NCBI RefSeq assembly: GCF_900163865.1
Contig: NZ_FUKU01000027.1
Coordinates: 124,001-188,000 of the forward strand
DNA from: Sphingobacterium sp. JB170
Lineage (GTDB): Bacteria; Bacteroidota; Bacteroidia; Sphingobacteriales; Sphingobacteriaceae
Direction: 5' to 3'
Length of the DNA stretch: 64,000 nt
Part shown: positions 26,027-35,392 of the stretch, one piece after another
Layout: every line of letters begins with the position of its first letter
Position numbering within the stretch: the stretch's first letter is position 1
Program-made: the position numbers and the translations under genes
The notes under the pieces: model-generated
What the model was told of the DNA's origin: nothing
Databases searched by the model: none
The model's input: only the letters and a program-made list of their open reading frames with translations

Positions 26027-27121
26027 ATGAAATTCCGTATTCTATTTATTTTATGCTGTGTGATGGCTTTCTCCTGCTCTAAGGATACTGGCTTCTACAC
26101 CCATGAGATACAAAAGATCCGTTATGACGGTGATATCTACGCCTATTTAAAAAGTAAACCCGGGGTTTACGATTCCCTTGTTAAAGTGATCGACCGGGTG
26201 GGACTGCAAAATATCGTTGCCGATAGTACGATAACTTTATTTGCACCGACCAACGAAAGCTTTCGTTTGGCAATCGAAAACCTAAACAATATACGGCGTC
26301 TGTCCGAACAGCCGATCGAATATTTAGGAAATGTAAAGTATGAACAGCTCGATACAATGATGTCCCAATATGTGATTCGCGGCAGCTATGCCGGCGATTC
26401 ACTAGCGAATCAAGATGGCGCGTTCATCTATGATTTCCGCAACGGATACCGCATGCACGGGAAGTTAATAGAATCCTTTTCTTCAGGATATGTTGAAGGA
26501 GGTCCTTCGCTAATTGAATTTAGTGATACCAAGCTAAGTCCATTCTTAAAAAATTGGGTATCAACGACCACCGCTTCGATCAACATCGAAGCCAATAATG
26601 GCATTGTACACGTACTTTCCTCGGAGCATGTTTTCGGTTTCAATGATTTCGTTAAACGATTCACATTGATACCGCCGCCACCAAACTTATTTGAAACCGT
26701 GGGTGGAATATTTACCACTTCGCATGAGCATGACGGAGGGCCTAATGCCGTGGAGGCGTCAAAATATGTGTTTGACGGCAACTCGCAAACGAAGTTTCTT
26801 CTCGGCTCATTTCCGAATTCATTGTGGCTGCAGGTTGAGTTAGACGAACCGTCGGTTTCCAACGCCTATACCCTAACGTCCGCAAACGATTCACCGGACC
26901 GCGATCCGATAGACTGGCGCCTGGAAGGCTCACATGATGGCGAATCGTGGACGCAGCTGGATGCGCGCTCATCCGAGGAGTTTACTGATCGATTTTTGCA
27001 GCGCGTATTTCGTTTTAGAAATACCGTAGCCTATAGTCATTACAGGCTGACAATTACGCGTATAAAGAGTGGAACCATGTTCCAACTAGCCGATTGGTCA
27101 GTCAATTATGAAGAACAGTAA
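26027..27121 (+). CDS. Lipoprotein with fasciclin (FAS1) and F5/8 type C domains
   Basis: A 364-residue lipoprotein (lipobox AFSC, Cys17, followed by SKD, compatible with surface export). A fasciclin domain at about 35-205 has the FAPTNESF motif and the closing NNGIVHVLSSEHVF. A discoidin/F5-8C-like jelly roll at about 218-360 contains TSANDSPDRDPIDW, EGSHDGESW and YSHYRLTITRI. FAS1 domains mediate adhesion or bind polysaccharide and protein ligands, and F5/8C domains often bind carbohydrate, so this is probably an accessory binder for the SusCD pair. It lies 21 bases after SusD. Its F5/8C domain closely resembles those at 37155 and 38548. Confidence 0.85.
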   Translation: MKFRILFILCCVMAFSCSKDTGFYTHEIQKIRYDGDIYAYLKSKPGVYDSLVKVIDRVGLQNIVADSTITLFAPTNESFRLAIENLNNIRRLSEQPIEYLGNVKYEQLDTMMSQYVIRGSYAGDSLANQDGAFIYDFRNGYRMHGKLIESFSSGYVEGGPSLIEFSDTKLSPFLKNWVSTTTASINIEANNGIVHVLSSEHVFGFNDFVKRFTLIPPPPNLFETVGGIFTTSHEHDGGPNAVEASKYVFDGNSQTKFLLGSFPNSLWLQVELDEPSVSNAYTLTSANDSPDRDPIDWRLEGSHDGESWTQLDARSSEEFTDRFLQRVFRFRNTVAYSHYRLTITRIKSGTMFQLADWSVNYEEQ

Positions 27122-27162
27122 CTAAAAATTTTAACCGAATTAAAACTAAAAAATAACCCATT

Positions 27163-28251
27163 ATGATGAGTTATACCAATTATAAAGCTATCGCGGGTGT
27201 TGTCGTACTATCCTTGGGTGTGCTGTCCTGTTCAAAGGTGTACGATTTACCAGAGGACAAAGATTTTATCAGTGAAAACTTGATTTATTCCACCCAAATT
27301 CTAGAAGCAACCATGGGGAGAACCTCCGTATTCAATCCCTTGAATTCGGATAATTCGACTCTCCCATTACACTTTGAGATCGTAAATCCCCGTTTTGGAG
27401 ACGGCACGCCGGCGGCCGATTTCCTCCAGCCTGCGGAAACCTACGAGTGGATACAAGAGTACGACGGTGAAGAGACTTCCATAGAAGAAATTGAAAGTAA
27501 ACGGCGATTGGTTACCAAACCAATGTTCGAAGTAGACTCCGGAGGACGATTTATTATGCATGCTTCGGCAACCAACGAACTTATAAAACCTAGACCAACA
27601 GATTCAGTATTAAAAACCCAAGATATTCGATTCTTTGATTTAAAATTAAGTAATTCAGGGGGGATTCGGTATGTCAAAGACTTTCAACTTATTCCTTGGC
27701 GTGAGCTGGATTATGAACCTAGCGATTTGAATCCTTACACGGGGGAAATAGCTCCTGATCCTGTAAGTCCAAATGACCCGAGAAAACGCATGTATCTCGT
27801 ACCCTCACGGATGCAAAATATAGTGGGCGAGAACACCAACATAGATCTAGTCAATAATGAACTTAAAAAAGACGTTGTCGTTTATATCCGTCCGTTTGAA
27901 GGTGGCAACGGAAATAAGCTTCGTATCAAATTCCTTGATAGCGATGAAAACCCAATCCATCCAGATGATTTTAATGAAACACGGTGGGATGAAATGTTCC
28001 ATGGATTCAATAGAACAATTACTTCTGAGTATGTCGAGTACGACGTACTATACCCCATTCCACTTACGACAAATAAAACACCCTATGGTTCTGGCGGCTG
28101 GGCAAACCTAGACATTAAGTATTCGCGTTTAGGATGGGGCGGCATCCGGGTGTTGGGCGAGATGACTTTCGACTTTAAGATATTTAAGAAGGGCGACTGG
28201 GAAATTGTATTTCACTTTCGAAACGATAACCCAAAATTTGAAAACGAATAA
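27163..28251 (+). CDS. DUF5007-family lipoprotein
   Basis: A 362-residue lipoprotein (lipobox VLSC, Cys23). It matches the DUF5007 family in my memory, with the typical KVYDLPEDKDFISENL start, DNSTLPLHFEIVNPRFGDG, DVVVYIRPFEGGNG and EIVFHFRNDNPKFE end. The family occurs beside SusCD pairs and fasciclin proteins in Bacteroidota, but its function is unknown. The sequence is beta-rich with no catalytic motif. It follows the FAS1 protein by 41 bases and precedes the second SusC by 11 bases. Confidence 0.8.
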   Translation: MMSYTNYKAIAGVVVLSLGVLSCSKVYDLPEDKDFISENLIYSTQILEATMGRTSVFNPLNSDNSTLPLHFEIVNPRFGDGTPAADFLQPAETYEWIQEYDGEETSIEEIESKRRLVTKPMFEVDSGGRFIMHASATNELIKPRPTDSVLKTQDIRFFDLKLSNSGGIRYVKDFQLIPWRELDYEPSDLNPYTGEIAPDPVSPNDPRKRMYLVPSRMQNIVGENTNIDLVNNELKKDVVVYIRPFEGGNGNKLRIKFLDSDENPIHPDDFNETRWDEMFHGFNRTITSEYVEYDVLYPIPLTTNKTPYGSGGWANLDIKYSRLGWGGIRVLGEMTFDFKIFKKGDWEIVFHFRNDNPKFENE

Positions 28252-28262
28252 TACAGTTCTCC

Positions 28263-31200
28263 ATGAAAAAAAAGATCATATATAGCTTAGTTTTAATGTG
28301 GATGAGCTTTTGTCTCTCCGCTACGGCCCAAAACACGCTGCGCGGTAAAGTCGTTGACGATCAAGGGAATGGCCTTGGTAACATCACTATTATTAATACC
28401 ACAACAGGACGCGCCCTGGTTGCAACCAACAACGATGGAACGTTCACCGTGTCACTCAATGGAAAAACAACACTACTTTTTACCGCATTGGGCTATGTCA
28501 ATAAACGCGTGTCCGTTGCGAACAATCAAAGTACATTAAACGTCTCGTTAACGCCTTCGGATCAAGGTATCGAAGAGGTTATTGTCACGCGCGGGTATGT
28601 AAAGCGCCCAAAGGAAACATCTACAGGTGCATCCACTATACTAACGGCAGATGATATTCGAGATGTGCCAGGACCACTCGAATCGTTGTTACAAGGTAAG
28701 GTGCCCGGCATGAATATCCAAGTAAATACAGGTGCGCCAGGCTATAGAGGAACGACACAAATCCGCGGCCTTTCGACGCTGACCGTCACGGGATCGGGCA
28801 ACGAATCTATACTGATGCCTACCTCGCCTTTGTATGTAATCGATGGCGTCCCACTGGATGCCGATAGAGCTTCAGAAATGGGCTTACAGCAGCAAGGTCC
28901 AGGTATTAGTCCCCTATCAATGATTCCGCCAGAAGATGTCGAGAGTATTGAGATACTGAAAGATGCCCAAGCAACCTCTATGTATGGATCTTTAGCGGCA
29001 TACGGTGTAATTATCATCAATACCAAAAGAGGTAACTCGGAAATACCGCGCATCAATTATACAAACAACACATTTATTAAAACACCTCCCAAACTACGTC
29101 CAACCCTTGGCGGGAATCTGGAACGAAGGCTCAAATTACAACAGATATACGGAAATGCGTTAACGCAGGCAGATATCGACCGCATTCAAAGTACACCGCA
29201 TTTATCAGATAGTTTGAATGCTTATTTCAACAACTCAACAAACTGGCAAGACCTCTATTTTCAAAAGACTTTTAACCATAGTCACAATTTAAGTGTTGAC
29301 GGTGGGAACAAGATTCTTTCCTACAAAGCGAATTTGGGTTACTACAGCGAAACGGGGATTATCCGGAACACGGGATTTGATCGTTATTCTACCAACTTAC
29401 GTATGGATTACAGCCCAGACAATAAGCTCCGCTTCACGGGTCAAGTATTTGCGCAGGTCGGAAAAGTAAATAAAGGGGACGGTACTGGGATCTTGCAATC
29501 AGGCGTTGCCAAAGGCGGCCTTTCTTCGACCTTGCTCCCCCCTCCTTCTTTCTATCTGGCTTCCTCCGATTATATATCTTCCATCAGTACGAAAAACACG
29601 AATAATGTTCGTTTAATACGTCCGTTTATCGAAGGGTCGTACGAGATCGTAACTGGATTACGCCTTACATCCGCCTTTAGTTATGAGTTTGTATCCAGCA
29701 CGGAGGACACCTTCACGCCGGCGGCTGCGAACAACCAATTTTCAAAAGTTTACTCTTTCGCAGGACGTGAAACACAACTTTATAGCCGAAGTTCATTGAA
29801 TTACGTGACCTCAATTAACGATAACCATAATTTATTTTTTAATTTATTTAATGAGGTACGCAATGTGTCGCGACAAAACTCTGTTATCAGTCAGGAGCGT
29901 ACCCCGAACGACATTTTTCAAGGCCCGCTCGGTTTTGATGGTTACTTTTCACGTGGTGGTGGCTTGTTGGATAACTTTAAAGATGAACGTGCAGTCTCAT
30001 TTGCAATGTCTACTTCCTACGACTACAAACGCCGATATGTAGTCGATCTTTCTTACCGTATGGACGGTTCTTCCGGAAACGGATTCGGAAACCTATATAC
30101 GAAAAATCCAGCGATCGGCGTACGCTGGAATGCGCATCATGAACCCTGGATCAAAGACTGGGCACCTTGGTTGAATGTGGGATCAATCCGTGCAAGTTGG
30201 GGTATAAACGTCATGCCTAATAGCACATTGGAACGGATATACGGACGTTATAATATCCAAGGAAACTATAACCAACAGCAAGGAATCGGTATCGATTTTG
30301 GACAAATTCCAAACCCGAACTTGAAACCAACCACATCGATGCAGTATAACCTTGGGCTCGACCTGGTATTATTCAACAACAAGATCGACTTGGTGTACGA
30401 TACCTATTATAAAAAGGTTGACAACTTACTATTTGATCAGTTCTTAAACTCATCGGTTGGCTTCAATGTTCTAGCTTCAAATGATGCCGCGATTGCAAAT
30501 TACGGACATGAGCTTGCCCTTAATATACGTCCACTACCTAATTCGAGCCCTTTTACGTGGACATTTTCAATTAATGGCGCACTAAATAAAGACGTACTGC
30601 TCAAACTGCCTTCTCATTATGGCGGACAATTTATAAAGTGGAACTCGGATAACGTGAATGGGCAAAACATCGTTTTCCGTGTCGGGACCTCTACCCTGTC
30701 GAATTACCTTTTACTTAATGAAGGGGTATATGCACGTGATGAGGATGTGCCAGTCGATCCGGCAACGGGTTTGCGCTACCGTACGCAAGATGGAACATTT
30801 TTCGAGGCGGGAGACCCGATATGGGTCGACCGTAACGGTGACTACATACTGGATACCCGCGATTACGCGCGAACAGGAAACTCACAGCCACTAATTACAG
30901 GGGGGATACAGAACACCTTTACCTACAAAAATTTCCAGTTGAGCGTCTATGCTTCATATACTGCAAAACGAACCATCCTCAACAATGCGCTCGCTGAACG
31001 TATGGGACTGATGGCCGATCCCTTTGGACAAGGAGAAGACAATAAAGTTGTTGTTCCGCTAGAGGAATATGACATGTGGCAGCAGCCGGGCGATATCGCG
31101 AAGTACCCATATGCTTATGCTTATACCCGTAGCGAGACGGTTAGGCCATTTCGTTACGATCAAACACTATGGCAAGAAAACGGTAGTTACTTAAAAATTA

Positions 31201-31412
31201 ACAACATTATCCTCGCCTACAACTTTCCTCGTCCCTTCCTAGAGCGGTTTGGCCTACAGCGCCTGCGTGTATACGGCTCCCTGGACAATATCGCAACGTT
31301 TTCAACGTATAGCGGACCAAACCCAGAAAACGTGACGAGTATGGGCCGAGATCTTTCTAACGGCTATCCCGTCCCACGAACATATAACCTAGGTTTAAAT
31401 CTTTCATTTTAA
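28263..31412 (+). CDS. SusC/RagA-family TonB-dependent transporter (second pair)
   Basis: A 1049-residue SusC with the full architecture: signal peptide (about 1-22, ending SATAQ), CarboxypepD_reg-like domain (LRGKVVDDQGNGLGNITI ... LFTALGYVNK, about 25-105), TonB box region EEVIVTRGY, plug (TTQIRGLSTL, PLYVIDGVPLD, VESIEILKDAQATSMYG, GVIIINTKRG) and barrel ending YNLGLNLSF. It begins 11 bases after the DUF5007 gene and 5 bases before its SusD. The low apparent similarity to the first SusC outside core motifs suggests a distinct ligand or a second stage of uptake. Confidence 0.93.
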   Translation: MKKKIIYSLVLMWMSFCLSATAQNTLRGKVVDDQGNGLGNITIINTTTGRALVATNNDGTFTVSLNGKTTLLFTALGYVNKRVSVANNQSTLNVSLTPSDQGIEEVIVTRGYVKRPKETSTGASTILTADDIRDVPGPLESLLQGKVPGMNIQVNTGAPGYRGTTQIRGLSTLTVTGSGNESILMPTSPLYVIDGVPLDADRASEMGLQQQGPGISPLSMIPPEDVESIEILKDAQATSMYGSLAAYGVIIINTKRGNSEIPRINYTNNTFIKTPPKLRPTLGGNLERRLKLQQIYGNALTQADIDRIQSTPHLSDSLNAYFNNSTNWQDLYFQKTFNHSHNLSVDGGNKILSYKANLGYYSETGIIRNTGFDRYSTNLRMDYSPDNKLRFTGQVFAQVGKVNKGDGTGILQSGVAKGGLSSTLLPPPSFYLASSDYISSISTKNTNNVRLIRPFIEGSYEIVTGLRLTSAFSYEFVSSTEDTFTPAAANNQFSKVYSFAGRETQLYSRSSLNYVTSINDNHNLFFNLFNEVRNVSRQNSVISQERTPNDIFQGPLGFDGYFSRGGGLLDNFKDERAVSFAMSTSYDYKRRYVVDLSYRMDGSSGNGFGNLYTKNPAIGVRWNAHHEPWIKDWAPWLNVGSIRASWGINVMPNSTLERIYGRYNIQGNYNQQQGIGIDFGQIPNPNLKPTTSMQYNLGLDLVLFNNKIDLVYDTYYKKVDNLLFDQFLNSSVGFNVLASNDAAIANYGHELALNIRPLPNSSPFTWTFSINGALNKDVLLKLPSHYGGQFIKWNSDNVNGQNIVFRVGTSTLSNYLLLNEGVYARDEDVPVDPATGLRYRTQDGTFFEAGDPIWVDRNGDYILDTRDYARTGNSQPLITGGIQNTFTYKNFQLSVYASYTAKRTILNNALAERMGLMADPFGQGEDNKVVVPLEEYDMWQQPGDIAKYPYAYAYTRSETVRPFRYDQTLWQENGSYLKINNIILAYNFPRPFLERFGLQRLRVYGSLDNIATFSTYSGPNPENVTSMGRDLSNGYPVPRTYNLGLNLSF

Positions 31413-31417
31413 TCACC

Positions 31418-33022
31418 ATGAATAAGCAGCATTTTATCAAGAACTATAGAACTCTCGCCAAGCTTGTGATTACGGCAACAATATTGATTACCAGCAGCTG
31501 TCAAAAATATCTCACGGTAGACCCAATCGACCGGCTAACAGGTAATAACTTTTACCTCTCTAAAGCGGATGTCGAATCCAACATGGCTTTTGTTTATGCG
31601 AAATTCTTTTCGAAGATTCAGGAAAGTTGGGTTATGGGTGCTACGGGCGAGGCTCGTTCAGGGGAAATAATTGCATCGCCGCAGGCCGGCGACGCTCGAA
31701 CGCGCCCACTTGACCCTGCTGAACGAAGGGTCGTTGAAATACTAGGCAATAATGACTTATTAACGGCCATTTACAACCCGATCTACGGAGACTACAAACT
31801 CGAGAATATTACTAAATGGGATGGTTATTATCAGGTTATCCAAAGCCTAAATATATTATTATCGAAGTTGGATGAAGGTATCCCTGGTGTCGAGGGAGCT
31901 GATAAAGACCGCTATGTTGCCGAAGCAAAATTCATGCGCAGTTTCACCTATTTTTGGATGGTTCGTCTGTATGGCGATGTAGTTTATTATACGGAACCTT
32001 ATTTTTCAGAATCCTTGCCACGCGAAGATATGGTCTCGGTAATAAACAAATGTATTGCGGACCTAGAGCCCGAAAAAGAAAAAATAACCTGGACGCTAAG
32101 CGATCCGGCCGAGCGTGGTGCTCGTCCCGCAAGGGGAGCCATCGTAGCACTCTTAATGCACATGAATGCTTGGAATGCTTCCTTTGATCGTGGAAATAGC
32201 ACGAGCTACCACACGAAAATTACGGAGCTCGGTAAAGAGCTGATCGACAGCAAAGCACATCGTCTCTACCCTATGACCGAAGATTCGTGGGCGGCGGTTT
32301 CTAAAGGACGGACCGAGGAATCTTTATTCGAATTTTACCAAAGTGTCAATTATGGTGATGCGACATTGTTTCCAGAGACTTTAGATGTGTTCGATGTACG
32401 AAATCACTACCAATTTTGGAGTCATTTCCTTCGCTGGCCTTATCTTTTCCCACGCCATGACAAGTCCATTAGTCCAGCTTACTTTAGCTCGATTTATATG
32501 GAGAAAATATACCCTACCGGAGAGGCAGACAAACGGCGCGACGTGTGGTTTGAGGATATCCTTTCGGATGATGGGCAATTTGTGATGAAAAAATTCGGTG
32601 GAAATGTTTATACCTCGGGTAACGAAAGCGGATATCCTGACAATTCCATTATCATCTTCCGGTATGCCGATGCGATTTTATTATACGCTGAATCTTTAGC
32701 GGAATTAGATCGTACTGCCGAAGCGACTGCAGCAGTTAACTTAGTGCGCAGCCGCGCACAGGCATCCAGCTATAGCGGTGAAGGCGGTGGTGCTTTGAAG
32801 AACTTCATCTATTTAGAGCGGTGCAGAGAGCTTATCGGTGAGGGACAGCGCTACTTCGATTTGATTCGTACGCGTCGCATACTTAACGCCGAGTGGACCA
32901 TGGCGCCAATGAATATCGATCAGTACAATCGGCGAGCATGGACATGGCCCTTAAACGAGAGCGCACGAATTTACAATCCGCAAATTATATTAAATGAATA
33001 TTGGACTACAACAGGCAGATAA
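31418..33022 (+). CDS. SusD/RagB-family lipoprotein (second pair)
   Basis: A 534-residue surface lipoprotein with lipobox ITSSC. SusD core motifs are present: AEAKFMRSFTYFWMVRLYGD, ADAILLYAESLAELDR, LVRSRA and LERCRELIGEGQRYFDLIR. Longer than the first SusD by about 30 residues. It partners the SusC at 28263. A fasciclin gene follows 4 bases later, repeating the SusC-SusD-fasciclin order of the first half of the block. Confidence 0.92.
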   Translation: MNKQHFIKNYRTLAKLVITATILITSSCQKYLTVDPIDRLTGNNFYLSKADVESNMAFVYAKFFSKIQESWVMGATGEARSGEIIASPQAGDARTRPLDPAERRVVEILGNNDLLTAIYNPIYGDYKLENITKWDGYYQVIQSLNILLSKLDEGIPGVEGADKDRYVAEAKFMRSFTYFWMVRLYGDVVYYTEPYFSESLPREDMVSVINKCIADLEPEKEKITWTLSDPAERGARPARGAIVALLMHMNAWNASFDRGNSTSYHTKITELGKELIDSKAHRLYPMTEDSWAAVSKGRTEESLFEFYQSVNYGDATLFPETLDVFDVRNHYQFWSHFLRWPYLFPRHDKSISPAYFSSIYMEKIYPTGEADKRRDVWFEDILSDDGQFVMKKFGGNVYTSGNESGYPDNSIIIFRYADAILLYAESLAELDRTAEATAAVNLVRSRAQASSYSGEGGGALKNFIYLERCRELIGEGQRYFDLIRTRRILNAEWTMAPMNIDQYNRRAWTWPLNESARIYNPQIILNEYWTTTGR

Positions 33023-33026
33023 TACA

Positions 33027-33770
33027 ATGAAAACACTAAAAAAAATCATGTTTAAGGTCGTCGCATTAGTATGTGTAACTTGTATCTATGCTACTTCATG
33101 TTCCAAAGACGATTATTATACCGATGGGGAGCGCGCAGTTGCCGAGTTCGACGGTACTGTAATGGATTACCTCGATAGTAAACCACGCGAGTTTGATACC
33201 ATCGTACAGATTATCCGACTAGCGGGAATGGAAGAGAAGTTTAGCAGCGAAGAGTTTACTTTCTTTGCGCCTCGCGATGAGGATATAAAGAGTCTAATCG
33301 GTGACGTCAACACGAATGGACTAAATAACCTGTTATTTAGTTTAGGTCTGGATACCGTTAAACAGCTTAGCGATGTGGATTCAGTGATTTGGAATTTCTA
33401 TCTCCATCGCCATATTTTCAATGGTAAAAACAAACTCGCCGATTACCCACAGGTAGACTACAACCTAATGAGCGTATATGGCGGTCAGAATTACAGTTCG
33501 CAAGGCGATGCAGTATTTAATATCGGTGTAAAATATAACGATGCGGTTAGCTCCGACGGGAATTCTGTCTTAAAGTACATGGGATACCGCCAACTCCATA
33601 TCGCCTACATCACAGATCTGGGCGAACCGACGGTATTCAATGCCATCCCTGTTGCATCTTCCGATATACAGCCTACTAACGGCATTGTCCACGTCTTAAA
33701 TTACGTGGATGGGCAGTTCGGGTTTAGTGACTCACAGATAAGATCAGATATTATTCAAAGCAAAAGGTAG
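33027..33770 (+). CDS. Fasciclin-domain lipoprotein
   Basis: A 247-residue lipoprotein read from the ATG at 33027. An upstream in-frame ATG at 32994 lies inside the SusD gene and would spoil the signal peptide. The signal ends ATSC followed by SKDD, an acidic run typical of Bacteroidota surface lipoproteins. One FAS1-like domain runs from GTVMDYLDSKP through EEFTFFAPRDEDIKSL to NGIVHVLNYVDGQFGF. It lacks the F5/8C domain of its counterpart at 26027. An adhesion or ligand-presentation role beside the second SusCD pair is inferred. Confidence 0.85.
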   Translation: MKTLKKIMFKVVALVCVTCIYATSCSKDDYYTDGERAVAEFDGTVMDYLDSKPREFDTIVQIIRLAGMEEKFSSEEFTFFAPRDEDIKSLIGDVNTNGLNNLLFSLGLDTVKQLSDVDSVIWNFYLHRHIFNGKNKLADYPQVDYNLMSVYGGQNYSSQGDAVFNIGVKYNDAVSSDGNSVLKYMGYRQLHIAYITDLGEPTVFNAIPVASSDIQPTNGIVHVLNYVDGQFGFSDSQIRSDIIQSKR

Positions 33771-33775
33771 GATTC

Positions 33776-35392
33776 ATGAAAAATGTATTAAAAAATTATT
33801 TATTTACGCTATTGTCTTGTCTTTTTATGCTCAGTAGCTGCGTGAAAGAAAGCACGTTTTTCTCCGAGCCTTATCAAGAGGGTAAGCCAGCACTACCTGT
33901 CGTATTCGATCGATCACAGCCACCAGTCCCCGCACAAGGGTCGGAAGGTACACTTGTGAAGCTCAAAATAGCGGGATTATCCGAATTCCGGGATAAGGCA
34001 GTCTTCAAGTTTAATGGACAACAGGCGGAGATTATCAATGTCACCGACACGGAGGTCGAGGTGCGCGTCCCGGCTTATGCAAGCACGGGGGTTACTTCTA
34101 TAACGATCGATGATATTGTCGTATTCGGGCCGGAGTTCGATGTCGAAGGAAAAGTGAAAATTGACCCTACTTGGGAGGCCATACAGGGTACCAACAACTG
34201 GGTAAACAACCGCTTGGTGCTCCCCGATGGAAAAGTAATTTTCGTAGGGAGTTTTACGGATTACAATCGTCGTGGTTTAGTACGGCCAATAAACCGTTTG
34301 GTACGCACGTATTCCAATGGTGTTTATGACGTGAGTTGGAGAACGGGGCTCGGAGCGAATGGTTCGCTGAATAGCATCACACAGATCGGCGATCGATATT
34401 ATATTGCGGGTTCGTTTTCGGGATTTGATAAGAAAAATGAAAGCATCTCCAATGTTACCAGTTTACACCTCACCGGGGGATTAGATTCTATTGGTATTAA
34501 ACCATTCCGAAGGCCGGATCAAGCTGATACTACGAAATATGTCCCAAAATTCAATGGTGGTTTTAATTCGGCTGTTTCGAAACTTTATCCAGACGATGAC
34601 AAGCTCATTGCTACGGGTAATTTCCGCTACTATGTTAGCCGCCGTTACGACCAGCCCAACCAGCGCGAAACAAGGGATTCGGTTATCTTGGATAGTATCG
34701 AGATACGTCACGTGGCGCGTCTGAATCTCGACGGAACCTTAGACAAGACCTTCCGCTTTAGCGGAAATACCCCGTTTGCCGGCGGTAACGGAAGTGTTGC
34801 GACCCTGCGTCACCAAACGGGTGCATTAAAGGGGAAGATCGTTGTATTTGGGTCTTTCACGACGTTCGACAAGGTTAATGTAGGCTATATTACGCGGCTG
34901 AACCAAAATGGTACGATTGACGAGACGTTTAATACCGGTGGCACGGGCGCCGATTACGCAATATCAAATGTAACCTTCAACGAACATACCCAAAAATATA
35001 TGGTTATAGGACAATTTAAGAGCTTCAATGGGAAACCGGCACAATTCATGACCCTGCTCCATGCAGATGGAACGGTCGATGAAAGTTTCAGGGCGAGAAG
35101 TTTTGTTGGCGGGACCGCAAACTACGCAAAGCAGCTAAACGATGGACTCATTGTGGTCTCGGGTAGCTTCTTAACCTATGATGGGATTACAAGAACCCGC
35201 TTTATGATCCTGAAGTCCGACGGTAGCCTCGCTGCATCCGACTTAAATGCTACCGGACAGTTCGCCGGCTCAATAACAAAAATCGAAGAAACGACATCCG
35301 AAGACGGCAAACGAGCCTTATTGCTGATGGGAAACTTTAATAAATTCAATAACCAAGACGTATCCAACCTAATTAGAGTAATTATCGAATAA
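33776..35392 (+). CDS. DUF5008/IPT-TIG lipoprotein with delta-60-like propeller
   Basis: A 538-residue lipoprotein with lipobox LSSC. An immunoglobulin-like IPT/TIG domain (about 55-125: TLVKLKIAGLSEFRDKAVF, PAYASTGVTSITIDD) corresponds to DUF5008. Repeated strands of the delta-60/DUF5122 type follow, such as GKVIFVGSFTDYN, RYYIAGSFSGFDK, DKLIATGNFRYY, GKIVVFGSFTTFDK and KYMVIGQFKSFNG, which should build a beta-propeller. No catalytic residues are recognised. It is likely a surface ligand-binding scaffold. It starts 5 bases after the fasciclin gene, and its stop codon directly abuts the next ATG. Confidence 0.82.
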   Translation: MKNVLKNYLFTLLSCLFMLSSCVKESTFFSEPYQEGKPALPVVFDRSQPPVPAQGSEGTLVKLKIAGLSEFRDKAVFKFNGQQAEIINVTDTEVEVRVPAYASTGVTSITIDDIVVFGPEFDVEGKVKIDPTWEAIQGTNNWVNNRLVLPDGKVIFVGSFTDYNRRGLVRPINRLVRTYSNGVYDVSWRTGLGANGSLNSITQIGDRYYIAGSFSGFDKKNESISNVTSLHLTGGLDSIGIKPFRRPDQADTTKYVPKFNGGFNSAVSKLYPDDDKLIATGNFRYYVSRRYDQPNQRETRDSVILDSIEIRHVARLNLDGTLDKTFRFSGNTPFAGGNGSVATLRHQTGALKGKIVVFGSFTTFDKVNVGYITRLNQNGTIDETFNTGGTGADYAISNVTFNEHTQKYMVIGQFKSFNGKPAQFMTLLHADGTVDESFRARSFVGGTANYAKQLNDGLIVVSGSFLTYDGITRTRFMILKSDGSLAASDLNATGQFAGSITKIEETTSEDGKRALLLMGNFNKFNNQDVSNLIRVIIE